From NCBI GenBank assembly GCA_030596405.1, contig JAUVKB010000033.1, forward strand, positions 1-14,364: a stretch of 14,364 nucleotides of DNA, given 5' to 3'. Source of the stretch: Deltaproteobacteria bacterium (lineage in GTDB: Bacteria > Desulfobacterota > Desulfobacteria > Desulfobacterales > JAUVKB01). Below the pieces are notes generated by a model. That model was not told the origin of the DNA. It searched no databases and was given only the letters and a program-made list of their open reading frames with translations. Of the stretch, positions 7,330-14,207 are shown piece by piece. Positions within the stretch are counted from its first letter, which is position 1. Each line of letters begins with the position of its first letter. Position numbers and translations under genes: made by a program.

Positions 7330-8100
7330 ATGAAACATCAAAAATTAATCAAACAACTATCAGGATTGTCAAAATTTATATCCTATGTTTTAGGAAAAAG
7401 GCCTGATGAATTCGGACTCATCCCGGACCGGGACGGATTTGTCAAGGTCAAGGAGTTTTTAAAGGCTGTTGGCGAGGAAGAGGGCTGGGGATATGTGCGC
7501 AGGTCAAATATTGATGAAATTATCTTTACCATGCCTGATCCGCCCGTTGAAATTAAAGGTAATCTTATCCGGGCAAAAACTCGTGAAAATTTACCAAAGC
7601 ATCGGGTTCCAAAAAATCTTCCCAAGCTTCTTTACACCTGTGTAAGAAAAAAGGCGTATCCGTTTGTTAAGGAAAAAGGGATATTCTCAAAAGACTTTCC
7701 CCACGTTGTTCTTTCATCATGTCCTGAACTTGCTGAAAGAATCGGGAGGCGGACGGATCAATCACCGGTTCTGCTGACTGTTATTGTCGAAAAATCGTTT
7801 GATAAAGGTGTAGTGTTTTATCAGGCGGGCGATTCGATCTATTTCGCCGAATCGATCCCGGAAGATTGTTTCACAGGCCCCCGGCTGCCGAAACAGGAAG
7901 GCAAACCCAAAAAGCAGGATACTTTCCCGGAACATAAAAAACAGCATCTTCCCGGCAGTTTTTTTCTCGATTTACTCGATTTAACAGAGGAAAAAAAAGA
8001 AAGGAAGCGGTTTGAAAGCCGAAAAAAAAGAAAGGATATCGCCTGGAAGAAGGATATAAGGAAAATAAGAAAGGAAAAGGAAAAAATATGGCCTTCCTGA
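7330..8100 (+). CDS. Divergent KptA/Tpt1-like protein (RNA 2'-phosphotransferase family)
   Basis: KptA/Tpt1 enzymes transfer an RNA 2'-phosphate to NAD+, and their job in bacteria is unclear. The 256 residues follow the family layout: LSKFISYVLGKRPDEFGL (13-30), IKGNLIRAKT (75-84), LLYTCVRK (100-107), HVVLSS (125-130), GRRTDQSPVLLTV (139-151) and GVVFYQAGDSIYFAESIP (160-177). Set against E. coli KptA from memory, several key residues are changed. The Arg-His pair of the LRH motif is Gly22-Lys23. The His of LYHGT is Thr103. The His of VHLS is Val127. Arg81 and Arg141 appear kept. The enzyme may therefore be inactive or have another substrate. A Lys/Arg-rich tail (about 218-256) is extra and could bind nucleic acid. 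No clear ribosome site precedes the ATG. Confidence 0.75.
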   Translation: MKHQKLIKQLSGLSKFISYVLGKRPDEFGLIPDRDGFVKVKEFLKAVGEEEGWGYVRRSNIDEIIFTMPDPPVEIKGNLIRAKTRENLPKHRVPKNLPKLLYTCVRKKAYPFVKEKGIFSKDFPHVVLSSCPELAERIGRRTDQSPVLLTVIVEKSFDKGVVFYQAGDSIYFAESIPEDCFTGPRLPKQEGKPKKQDTFPEHKKQHLPGSFFLDLLDLTEEKKERKRFESRKKRKDIAWKKDIRKIRKEKEKIWPS

Positions 8101-8142
8101 TAATATACTTAAGATATTCATTTATGTGCCGATAAATAAATA

Positions 8143-8247
8143 TATAGATTGTCAGATAAATAATTTCACTGCGTTATCGGTCGTCGGAGTATTACAATAC
8201 GCCTTCCTCCCTCTGGCCTTGTGAAATTTATTATCTGACAATCTATA
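8143..8247. repeat. 105-bp element with 27-bp terminal inverted repeats (MITE- or REP-like)
   Basis: The left arm (8143-8169) starts TATAGATTGTCAGATAAAT, and the right arm (8221-8247) is its inverted copy ending in ATCTGACAATCTATA. The arms agree at all but two positions in the middle. The 51-bp interior is more GC-rich and contains GTATT-AC-AATAC, a small palindrome. The element lies 42 bp after the KptA-like gene. I see no transposase gene and no clear target-site duplication. It could be a miniature mobile element, or act as a large transcript-ending hairpin. The rest of this 315-bp gap holds no gene; TTGACT at 8270 with TAGATA 18 bp later is a weak promoter candidate for the next gene. 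Confidence 0.8.
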
Positions 8248-8415
8248 GAAAGCCGGATGATTGAATAGTTTGACTAAAAATAGTTTTTTCCAATAGATAA
8301 TTCTTTTTTCCATATGCATATTTATGCGATTTTTGTTTGCAGTATAAATACTTACATCATGCCGGAAATTTTGCTGAACGGCAAAAAAAATCCAGGCATT
8401 TAAAATAGGCCGAAA

Positions 8416-10101
8416 ATGGGGAATGAGAATAATACTGATAAAACCGATGTTCAAGACGGTGACTCATCAAAAAATAGTGAGTTTGAAGAATTAGATCAGG
8501 ACTCTATATCCGAACTTGTCAAAAATATGGATGAGAGTACGTCTATGGGTAATATAGAAGAAGCGGGTAATAGCAACGGGTTAGATATTACTGATGACGG
8601 TAAAATTGATGGTGAAGGTCAAATTGATGCACAAAAAGATGAAACAGAGGGGGTTCAGGATAAACTTTTCGAGGTTGCCGGCGGTGAAATTGATAAAGAG
8701 ACGGATGTAAAAACAGTTGAAAAAGAGGGGCAAAATAATGAACAGGGACCTCATAAAGAGATAGAGGGCAAAATTGAGGAGCATGGCGAAGAATCCGAAA
8801 TTGAGGAAAAAGAGGATGAAAACCCGGAAAATAAGGATCATGTTTTAGAAGATAATAAGTTAGAAGATAATAAGATTGAGGCGGACGGCTCGGAAGCGTA
8901 CTGCTTTAACATCCCATATTTCAAAAAAAGAATAAAGATCGGCAAAAAGATTCTTCCGTATTATGCCGGGGGAACAGTCATTTTATTATTGCTGACAGCT
9001 TTGCTCTCTGTTTTTCTTGCATATAATAAACCGGAGCCTGAATTTAAAAAATCACAGGGAGTTTCTATTAAAGAAGAGGTTAAAGTGTCCGGAACCGAAT
9101 CCACGGATATAGCAAAACCCAAATTCGGGGAAATAGCGTCTGCTCCTGTTCCTTTAAGCCCTGTAGACCGGAAGCTGAAAGAAGCCGCCGAATTAAGAGA
9201 CAGTCTGCTCGACAAGCAAAGAGCTATCGCCGATTTGAAACAACATTATCTATACGGCATAGGTGGATTGGAGGATGAAATTTTTGAAGTGATTCACGAC
9301 AAGGGCTTGACCACCTATCAAGATGTTTTAAAAGAGAAAAGGATTAAGCTGAACCTTTCTTCCATTCAACGTCGCCATCTTTATATTAAAGAACTTGATC
9401 AACTTTTTGAGCAGCTTGTTCTGGGCAGTGAAGAACTGCTCTATATAAATCGTCTGACCGGAATCGATATTAAAATGGTTGACGCCGTAAAAGATATGGA
9501 CATGGATAAGCTGACAAGGCGTATTGAAACTTATATCCGGCGGCATATTCACGATAACGACAAACTCATATTAGGCACAAAAAATATCAAGCCCCAGCCG
9601 ATTAAAACAATTTGGAAGATGATAGATTACAAATATAATAAGTCCGGGAAACAGAAAAATTATTTTGCGGCACAAAACAAAATAAATCGTGAAATTTGGC
9701 AAGAAATTTGTAATGAGAAATTTGACGGAAAATATAAACTTACGGAACTTTCTCCTGAAGCAGCAAAATGCTTGTCTAAATGGACAGGCAAAGACCTTTT
9801 TTTGGGCAAACTTGCCAAACTTTCTCCTGATACTGCAAAATACCTGGCGCAATGGCAAGGCAGATGGCTTTCCCTTAACGGACTCGTTTATCTTTCTCCT
9901 GAGGCGGCAAAATATCTGTCTCAATGGAAAGGCGATATTCTTTCACTCAACGGACTTAACGAGCTTTCTCCTGAAACGGCAAGATACTTGTCTCAATGGT
10001 CAGGCAGGGAGCTTGAACTTTCCAGTTTAAAACGCATGCCCAAATGGAAAAGTTCAGGGAAAAAAATAATTGCCGGACAACAGAATAATCATATAAAATA
10101 A
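8416..10101 (+). CDS. Unknown single-pass membrane protein: acidic cytoplasmic tail, helical domain, four LSPEAAKYLSQW repeats
   Basis: I do not recognise a named family for this 561-residue protein. Residues 1-165 are strongly acidic and low-complexity (many Glu, Asp, Asn). KKRIKIGKKILPYY (170-183) is a basic flank before one membrane segment (about 183-204), so by the positive-inside rule the N-terminus should be cytoplasmic and the rest periplasmic. Residues 260-402 form a predicted helical domain that aligns without gaps to residues 51-193 of the next gene's product. Residues 445-540 are four 24-residue repeats with consensus LSPEAAKYLSQWxGxxLxLNGLxx, similar in feel to the leucine-rich-like repeats of other bacteria. 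The end is basic. The start has only a weak AGG upstream (ATAGGCCGAAA). The next gene begins one base after the stop, so the two are surely co-transcribed. A role in envelope assembly or binding is a guess. Confidence 0.8.
   Translation: MGNENNTDKTDVQDGDSSKNSEFEELDQDSISELVKNMDESTSMGNIEEAGNSNGLDITDDGKIDGEGQIDAQKDETEGVQDKLFEVAGGEIDKETDVKTVEKEGQNNEQGPHKEIEGKIEEHGEESEIEEKEDENPENKDHVLEDNKLEDNKIEADGSEAYCFNIPYFKKRIKIGKKILPYYAGGTVILLLLTALLSVFLAYNKPEPEFKKSQGVSIKEEVKVSGTESTDIAKPKFGEIASAPVPLSPVDRKLKEAAELRDSLLDKQRAIADLKQHYLYGIGGLEDEIFEVIHDKGLTTYQDVLKEKRIKLNLSSIQRRHLYIKELDQLFEQLVLGSEELLYINRLTGIDIKMVDAVKDMDMDKLTRRIETYIRRHIHDNDKLILGTKNIKPQPIKTIWKMIDYKYNKSGKQKNYFAAQNKINREIWQEICNEKFDGKYKLTELSPEAAKCLSKWTGKDLFLGKLAKLSPDTAKYLAQWQGRWLSLNGLVYLSPEAAKYLSQWKGDILSLNGLNELSPETARYLSQWSGRELELSSLKRMPKWKSSGKKIIAGQQNNHIK
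8845..8874 (+). repeat. 15-bp perfect tandem duplication in the acidic region
   Basis: TTAGAAGATAATAAG occurs twice in direct succession and encodes LEDNKLEDNK (residues 144-153) of the membrane protein. It is in frame and identical at base level, which points to a recent slippage event in a low-complexity tail. Confidence 0.9.
9748..10035 (+). repeat. Four 72-bp coding repeats (24-residue protein repeats)
   Basis: Units begin at 9748, 9820, 9892 and 9964, each opening with CTTTCTCCTGA (the last three after CGGACT, CGGACT-like or GCC codons). They encode LSPEAAKCLSKW, LSPDTAKYLAQW, LSPEAAKYLSQW and LSPETARYLSQW. The DNA has diverged between units more than the protein has, so selection appears to hold the motif. 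It is not a CRISPR array: there are no spacers and the frame stays open. Confidence 0.9.
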
Positions 10102-10102
10102 A

Positions 10103-10705
10103 ATGGCTGGAATAATAAAAAAGATCCAACATAAACAATTAATTAATATTTTGGGATTATTCCTTATTGTTTTATTGCTGCATACGGGCAATGCATTTGC
10201 CGGCCAAAACAAGCAATTTGAATTAAGAGATAAAATAGATGAAATCTTATCACTTCGTGAAAAATTTGTTGAAAGGCAGGCGCAGGCACTAGAATTGTGC
10301 GAACAATTTAAAGGACAGATGATGGAACTGTCAAAAGAAATAAAGAATGAAAAAAAACGGAATGGCGCAGATTCTTATCAGGAGGCGGTCCGCAATCCAC
10401 GTATTAATTATAACATAAAACTGATTCAAAGATTACTTACATATATTTGCGGGCTTAATGATAAGATTAAATATATGGAAAACAGTAATGACGAGTTGAA
10501 ATTTTTTTATCGGCAGGCTGATGATGACCTGAGAATTTGCGAGACTTTAAGCAATATGAATATTGAAAAGCTGATCAATCAGATAGACCAAAAAATTGAA
10601 ATGTACCAACCGGAAGCTGACAAGCTTTCAATCGACATCGATAACATCGGCTTGATCCCCTGCGAAAAAATTTGGAATAAAATTATTAAAGAAAAAAGGA
10701 ATTAA
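10103..10705 (+). CDS. Unknown secreted helical protein, paralogue of the upstream membrane protein's central domain
   Basis: The 200 residues begin with a signal peptide: basic MAGIIKKIQHKQ, a hydrophobic core LINILGLFLIVLLLH, and a likely signal-peptidase I site after AFA (33). No lipobox Cys is present, so a soluble periplasmic protein is expected. The mature part is almost wholly predicted helix, with charged heptad-like stretches. Residues 51-193 align gap-free with residues 260-402 of the preceding protein. Shared landmarks are LR, SYQ/TYQ, RI, IQR, YI, EL, KL, KL, NI and IW. The ATG at 10103 lies one base after the previous stop, which implies translational coupling and joint function. 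No enzymatic motif is visible. The protein may partner its membrane-bound paralogue in the periplasm; that is inference. Confidence 0.8.
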   Translation: MAGIIKKIQHKQLINILGLFLIVLLLHTGNAFAGQNKQFELRDKIDEILSLREKFVERQAQALELCEQFKGQMMELSKEIKNEKKRNGADSYQEAVRNPRINYNIKLIQRLLTYICGLNDKIKYMENSNDELKFFYRQADDDLRICETLSNMNIEKLINQIDQKIEMYQPEADKLSIDIDNIGLIPCEKIWNKIIKEKRN

Positions 10706-10721
10706 CAGGGGGCCAAGAGAA

Positions 10722-11063
10722 ATGCTGATTAACTCCTATCACTTTGGAAGCATCGTTATCAACGGAAACAGATACTCCTCTGATGTGATCATATATCCCG
10801 ATCGTGTTGATGGTAACTGGTGGAGGAAACAGGGACATCAGTTGCATATTGAAGACCTGAAAGGGGTTTTTGAGGAGAGACCGGAGGTTCTGCTGGTCGG
10901 CACCGGAAGTCCGGGACTGATGAGCGTGTCGCCCGAGACCGAAGATTATCTTGAAGCCCATGGGATAGGGCTGATTGTCGAACCGACTGACAAAGCATGG
11001 AAGACATATAACCAGATAAAAAACACCCGGAATGTTATAGCTGCCTTCCATCTGACATGCTGA
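10722..11063 (+). CDS. Mth938-like domain protein (DUF498 / AAMDC-NDUFAF3 fold family)
   Basis: The 113 residues match the small Mth938 family (Pfam PF04430). Recognisable parts are YHFGSIVINGNRYSSDVII, PDRVDGNWWRKQGHQLHIED, the core PEVLLVGTGSPGLMSV, and the closing NVIAAFHLTC. In the family, the conserved GTG loop and a terminal basic or His/Cys region frame a pocket of unknown ligand. The eukaryotic relative NDUFAF3 helps assemble respiratory complex I, while bacterial members have no settled function. It starts 16 bp after the secreted helical protein gene, so it is likely in the same transcript, with AGGGGG some 12 bases before the ATG. The remains of a radical-SAM gene appear to follow. 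Confidence 0.88.
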   Translation: MLINSYHFGSIVINGNRYSSDVIIYPDRVDGNWWRKQGHQLHIEDLKGVFEERPEVLLVGTGSPGLMSVSPETEDYLEAHGIGLIVEPTDKAWKTYNQIKNTRNVIAAFHLTC

Positions 11064-11100
11064 AAATTGAGTTGTCAGATTACGTAATCCGGGCAATCCA

Positions 11101-11237
11101 ATGACAGAACCAGGCTACATAAAGCTGGCGGGCTGCAGGAAAGGATAAAGAAGGCCTGCCGGATATTAGCTGCACTCCGGCAAGCCAGCGACTTACCCGA
11201 GGTTCAATCTCCTTTCCCCCGTCTTTGCCCAAAATCC
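11101..11237 (+). pseudogene. Frameshifted N-terminal remnant resembling a radical-SAM (PflA-like) gene
   Basis: ATG at 11101 opens MTEPGYIKLAGCRKG and stops after 15 codons at 11148. In another frame, from about 11127, the same DNA reads GGLQERIKKACRILAALRQ and runs to a stop near 11235. Read together they resemble the start of radical-SAM proteins of the PflA-like COG1313 group (EPGYI-L-x-G-x-L-x-x-R-I-x-x-A-x-x-I-L), which would next show a CxxC metal motif; here that part is absent. The remnant lies 37 bp after the Mth938-family gene. Its resemblance rests on about 30 residues recalled from memory, so it remains tentative. The same stretch also forms an RNA hairpin (11153-11186). Confidence 0.35.
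11153..11186 (+). other. Strong hairpin in the gap before the stress-protein gene
   Basis: TGCCGGA (11157-11163) pairs perfectly with TCCGGCA (11176-11182). GGC (11153-11155) pairs with GCC (11184-11186) around a single C·A mismatch. It is nested within GGAAAGGA (11138-11145) and TCCTTTCC (11210-11217), which are also perfectly complementary. No U-run follows, so it is not a typical terminator. It could be part of an untranslated RNA fold or chance in a decayed gene. Confidence 0.4.
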
Positions 11238-11364
11238 AAATAAATGGTATTTGCTTTCACTCAAAGTATATGATAGCTTTTAAAATGTTTTGTGCAAAGC
11301 CGATATGTGACTTTTGAAAAGATTAAATTACATTTATATGTCAAATAGATAGGGAGGTGTGATA

Positions 11365-12294
11365 ATGAACACGACTCAGAAAAAAATATTATTAGCCGTT
11401 GATGGGTCTGATCAGTCACTCGATGCAGTGCGTTATGTGAGCAAAATTATGGCGCAAAAAGATATAAAGGTAGTTTTGTTTCATGTTATCAGAACAATAG
11501 ATGAAGCTTTCTGGGACATGGGGATAAAACCCATGGGGCGAAGCAGGATGGCAAGCATAAAAGCCTGGGAAACGCAACAGATGAAGTCGGCTGAAAAATT
11601 TATGGCCAAAGCGCATGATATCCTTATTAATACGGGTGTGCCGAAAGAGTCGGCAAAAGTAAATATTCACAAGTTAAAAGTCGGCATTGCCAGAGATATT
11701 GCCGCCGAATCCAGAAATGGCTATAGCGCTGTTGTCGTGGGGCGGAAAGGGCTTAGCAAACTGAAAGATATAGTGCTTGGCAGTGTAGCAAATAAATTAA
11801 TTGAAAAGATTGCCCATGTTCCGCTCTGGGTGGTGGGAGGAAGACCGGAACCTCAAAAGATTCTTTTAGCTTTCGATTCTTCGGAAGGTTCCAAAAAGGC
11901 CGTTGATTATGTGGGAACTATGCTGGGAGGCTCAAATAGCGATGTGACGCTATTATATGCGATAAGAGATATTAACATTCTGCTTAAATCTCTTTCTCCA
12001 TCGGAACAGGAGGAGTTTATAAGAGAAGGCCAGGTCGGCATAAAACCTGTATTTGATGAAGCCAAAAACAGTTTGATAAACGCGGGCTTTGATTCAGACA
12101 GGGTAACTACCCGACTGGTAACGGAAGTCAGCAGCCGGGCAGGCGCTATCATTGAAGAAGCTAAACGTGGCGGGTACGGCACAATTGTGGTAGGCCGATG
12201 GGGACTTTCGAAAGTAGAAGAATTTTTTATGGGCCGTGTCAGCAATAAAATTGTTCATATGGCAAAGGAGATGGCTGTCTGGGTCGTGAGTTAA
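11365..12294 (+). CDS. Tandem-domain universal stress protein (UspA family)
   Basis: Two Usp domains lie in one 309-residue chain, at about 5-158 and 164-309. Usp proteins are cytoplasmic nucleotide-binding proteins linked to survival under stress; their exact actions vary. Each domain starts with a KKILLAVDGSDQS- or QKILLAFDSSEGS-type strand carrying the ATP-contacting Asp. The first domain has the full GxxG(x9)G[S/T] ATP motif (GRKG 126-129 to GS 139-140). The second has GRWG (277-280) to GR (290-291), so the terminal Ser/Thr is replaced by Arg and ATP binding there may be altered. ATG 11365 is preferred because AGGGAGG (11351-11357) lies 7 bases before it; GTG 11359 would be too close. It is followed by an intrinsic terminator and is likely monocistronic. 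Confidence 0.93.
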   Translation: MNTTQKKILLAVDGSDQSLDAVRYVSKIMAQKDIKVVLFHVIRTIDEAFWDMGIKPMGRSRMASIKAWETQQMKSAEKFMAKAHDILINTGVPKESAKVNIHKLKVGIARDIAAESRNGYSAVVVGRKGLSKLKDIVLGSVANKLIEKIAHVPLWVVGGRPEPQKILLAFDSSEGSKKAVDYVGTMLGGSNSDVTLLYAIRDINILLKSLSPSEQEEFIREGQVGIKPVFDEAKNSLINAGFDSDRVTTRLVTEVSSRAGAIIEEAKRGGYGTIVVGRWGLSKVEEFFMGRVSNKIVHMAKEMAVWVVS

Positions 12295-12348
12295 AGTTTA
12301 AAAAAGACCTTTGTAAAACGGTCCCTTTTGCAAATATTTCATATTAAA

Positions 12349-12377
12349 AAAGACCCGGAGCATGCCCCCGGGTCTTT
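12349..12377 (+). terminator. Intrinsic terminator after the universal stress protein gene
   Basis: AAAGACCCGG (12349-12358) and CCGGGTCTTT (12368-12377) are perfect complements around a 9-base loop. On the plus strand a pyrimidine-rich TCTTTCCTTG tail follows. The T-run on the opposite strand (rc of the A-rich 12346-12351) is actually stronger, so it may work in both directions, although no minus-strand gene is visible to its right. Confidence 0.8.
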
Positions 12378-12465
12378 CCTTGTCTGTCCTGAATTTAAAT
12401 AGCGGCCAACTATATTCAAAACTCCTGGTACAAGTCGTCTCTGATTTTTTCAAGAAAGGTTTCTT

Positions 12466-14184
12466 ATGGATTTTAGTGCGATAATCAAAGTCGCGCGGGG
12501 AGAAAAACAGGCAGACCTTCTTTTTAAAAATGCCCGTATCATCAATGTCTTTTCAGGAGAGATCGTTTCAGATAATATCGCCGTGGCAGGCGGTTATATC
12601 GCGGGATTCGGCGACTATAGCGCAAAAAAAGTTGTGGATATCGGCGGCTGTTTTGTCGCTCCGGGTTTTATAGACGCCCATGTCCATATTGAAAGCGCCA
12701 TGACATGTATCACAGAGTTTGCCCGTGCTGTTCTTCCTTGCGGAACCACTACGGTTGTGGCGGATCCACATGAAATAGCAAACGTACTCGGCACGGCGGG
12801 AATCGAATATATGCTGCAATCGGCTAAACATCAGCCGATAAACATATATTTTACGCTTTCTTCTTGCGTTCCCGCCACGGATATGGAGACTTCCGGCGCA
12901 AAGCTCGGTGCGGACGATCTTTTCCCTTTTATGAGCAATGAAAGGATAGTGGCTCTGGCTGAAATGATGGATTATCCCGGTGTAATACACGGGAATCCTG
13001 AAGTTTTAAAGAAGATAGAATTGGCAAAAGAATACGGAAAACCGGTCGACGGTCATGCGCCTGAACTTTCCGGAAAGGATCTTTATGCCTATATTGCAGC
13101 AGGTGTTGAAAGTGACCATGAATGTACGACTGCCCAAGAGGCAAAAGAAAAATTGATGGCAGGGATGCATATCATGATCAGGGAAGGGACCATCGCAAAA
13201 AATCTTAGTCAACTCCTTCCGGTTGTAAACGAACGTACTTCCCGCCGCATGATGTGGTGCACCGATGACCGGCATCCTAATGACATTCTTAAGCAAGGGG
13301 ATATAGATTCAATTGTGCGTGAATCAATCCGTTCAGGTCTTGATCCTGTCCTTGCCGTTCAAATGGCGACGATCAATCCTGCCGACTATTTTGGCATAAA
13401 AGAGGTGGGGGCTATTGCTCCGGGCAGGCTGGCGGATATGATTGTGCTTTCAGATCTTGCCGGTTTAGACATTAAACAGGTTTATTGCAGGGGTGTTTTA
13501 ACGGCCGAGAACGGAGAAATTTTACCTGGAATTGAAAAACCCGCGCAGATACCTGTCTTGCCGTCCATGAATGTCGATATTAAAAAGCTCGATTTTTCCA
13601 TCCCGGCAGATGGACAAAAGATAAGAATAATTGATATCGTACCCGGCCGGCTCATTACACATCAGCGCATTGAAAATGCGTCTGTGGTAAGCGATTTTGT
13701 CGTGTCCGATACTTCCCGCGATCTTCTCAAGATTGCCGTGGTTGAGCGGCACAAAGGCTCGGGAAATATCGGGAAGGGTTTTGTGCGGGGTTTTGGCTTA
13801 AAATGCGGGGCCGTTGCATCCAGCGTGGCCCATGACTCCCATAACATTATTGTTGTCGGGACAAATGATGAAGATATGAAAGAAGCGGTTAAAACCGTAG
13901 TAAAGATGGGCGGGGGACTCTGCGTGGCATGTGCGCATAAGACAAGCCTCGGCCTTCCCCTGCCGATCGCGGGTCTAATGTCTCATGAACCTGTCAAAGA
14001 GGTTCGTGATCAGCTAAACTCCCTGATCGGTATGGCGCGTGAGCTGGGCGCTAAATTAAAAGATCCTTTTATGGCTCTTTCATTTTTAGCGCTTCCGGTT
14101 ATACCGGAGTTGAAAATTACCGATAAAGGGCTTGTCGATGTTGTGAAGTTTCAGATTGTGCCTTTATTTGTAAAAGAACAGTAA
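12466..14184 (+). CDS. ade: Adenine deaminase
   Basis: Ade is a metal-dependent amidohydrolase that converts adenine to hypoxanthine and ammonia in purine salvage. The 572 residues match the family length. Metal and active-site motifs are APGFIDAHVHIES (66-78), TTTVVADPHEIANV (about 94-107), PVDGHAPELSG, SDHECTT and WCTDDRHP, followed by GRLADMIVL of the amidohydrolase closing strand. The C-terminal domain has the typical GFGLKCGAVASSVAHDSHNI and the MGGGLCV segment. AGAAAGG lies 7 bases upstream of the ATG. AAGAA/TTCTT flanks this site as a small hairpin that might limit ribosome access. mtnA begins 23 bp after the stop. Confidence 0.96.
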   Translation: MDFSAIIKVARGEKQADLLFKNARIINVFSGEIVSDNIAVAGGYIAGFGDYSAKKVVDIGGCFVAPGFIDAHVHIESAMTCITEFARAVLPCGTTTVVADPHEIANVLGTAGIEYMLQSAKHQPINIYFTLSSCVPATDMETSGAKLGADDLFPFMSNERIVALAEMMDYPGVIHGNPEVLKKIELAKEYGKPVDGHAPELSGKDLYAYIAAGVESDHECTTAQEAKEKLMAGMHIMIREGTIAKNLSQLLPVVNERTSRRMMWCTDDRHPNDILKQGDIDSIVRESIRSGLDPVLAVQMATINPADYFGIKEVGAIAPGRLADMIVLSDLAGLDIKQVYCRGVLTAENGEILPGIEKPAQIPVLPSMNVDIKKLDFSIPADGQKIRIIDIVPGRLITHQRIENASVVSDFVVSDTSRDLLKIAVVERHKGSGNIGKGFVRGFGLKCGAVASSVAHDSHNIIVVGTNDEDMKEAVKTVVKMGGGLCVACAHKTSLGLPLPIAGLMSHEPVKEVRDQLNSLIGMARELGAKLKDPFMALSFLALPVIPELKITDKGLVDVVKFQIVPLFVKEQ

Positions 14185-14207
14185 CTTCCAAAACAAAGGT
14201 TGCGCTT

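Noticed and set aside
8152..8454. Minus-strand open frame of 100 codons
   Set aside because: It runs through the inverted-repeat element and into the next gene's start. It has no ribosome site and no recognisable protein character.
9689..10030. Plus-strand open frame of 113 codons with its own internal repeats
   Set aside because: It is the shifted frame of the 72-bp coding repeats; its apparent periodicity comes from the real gene.
9748..10035. Regular 72-bp repeats as a possible CRISPR array
   Set aside because: The repeats abut without spacers, remain in frame and encode a conserved protein motif.
11190..11225. tRNA-like T-loop (GAGGTTCAATCTCC)
   Set aside because: Only three stem pairs form, and no acceptor, D or anticodon arms can be built around it on either side.
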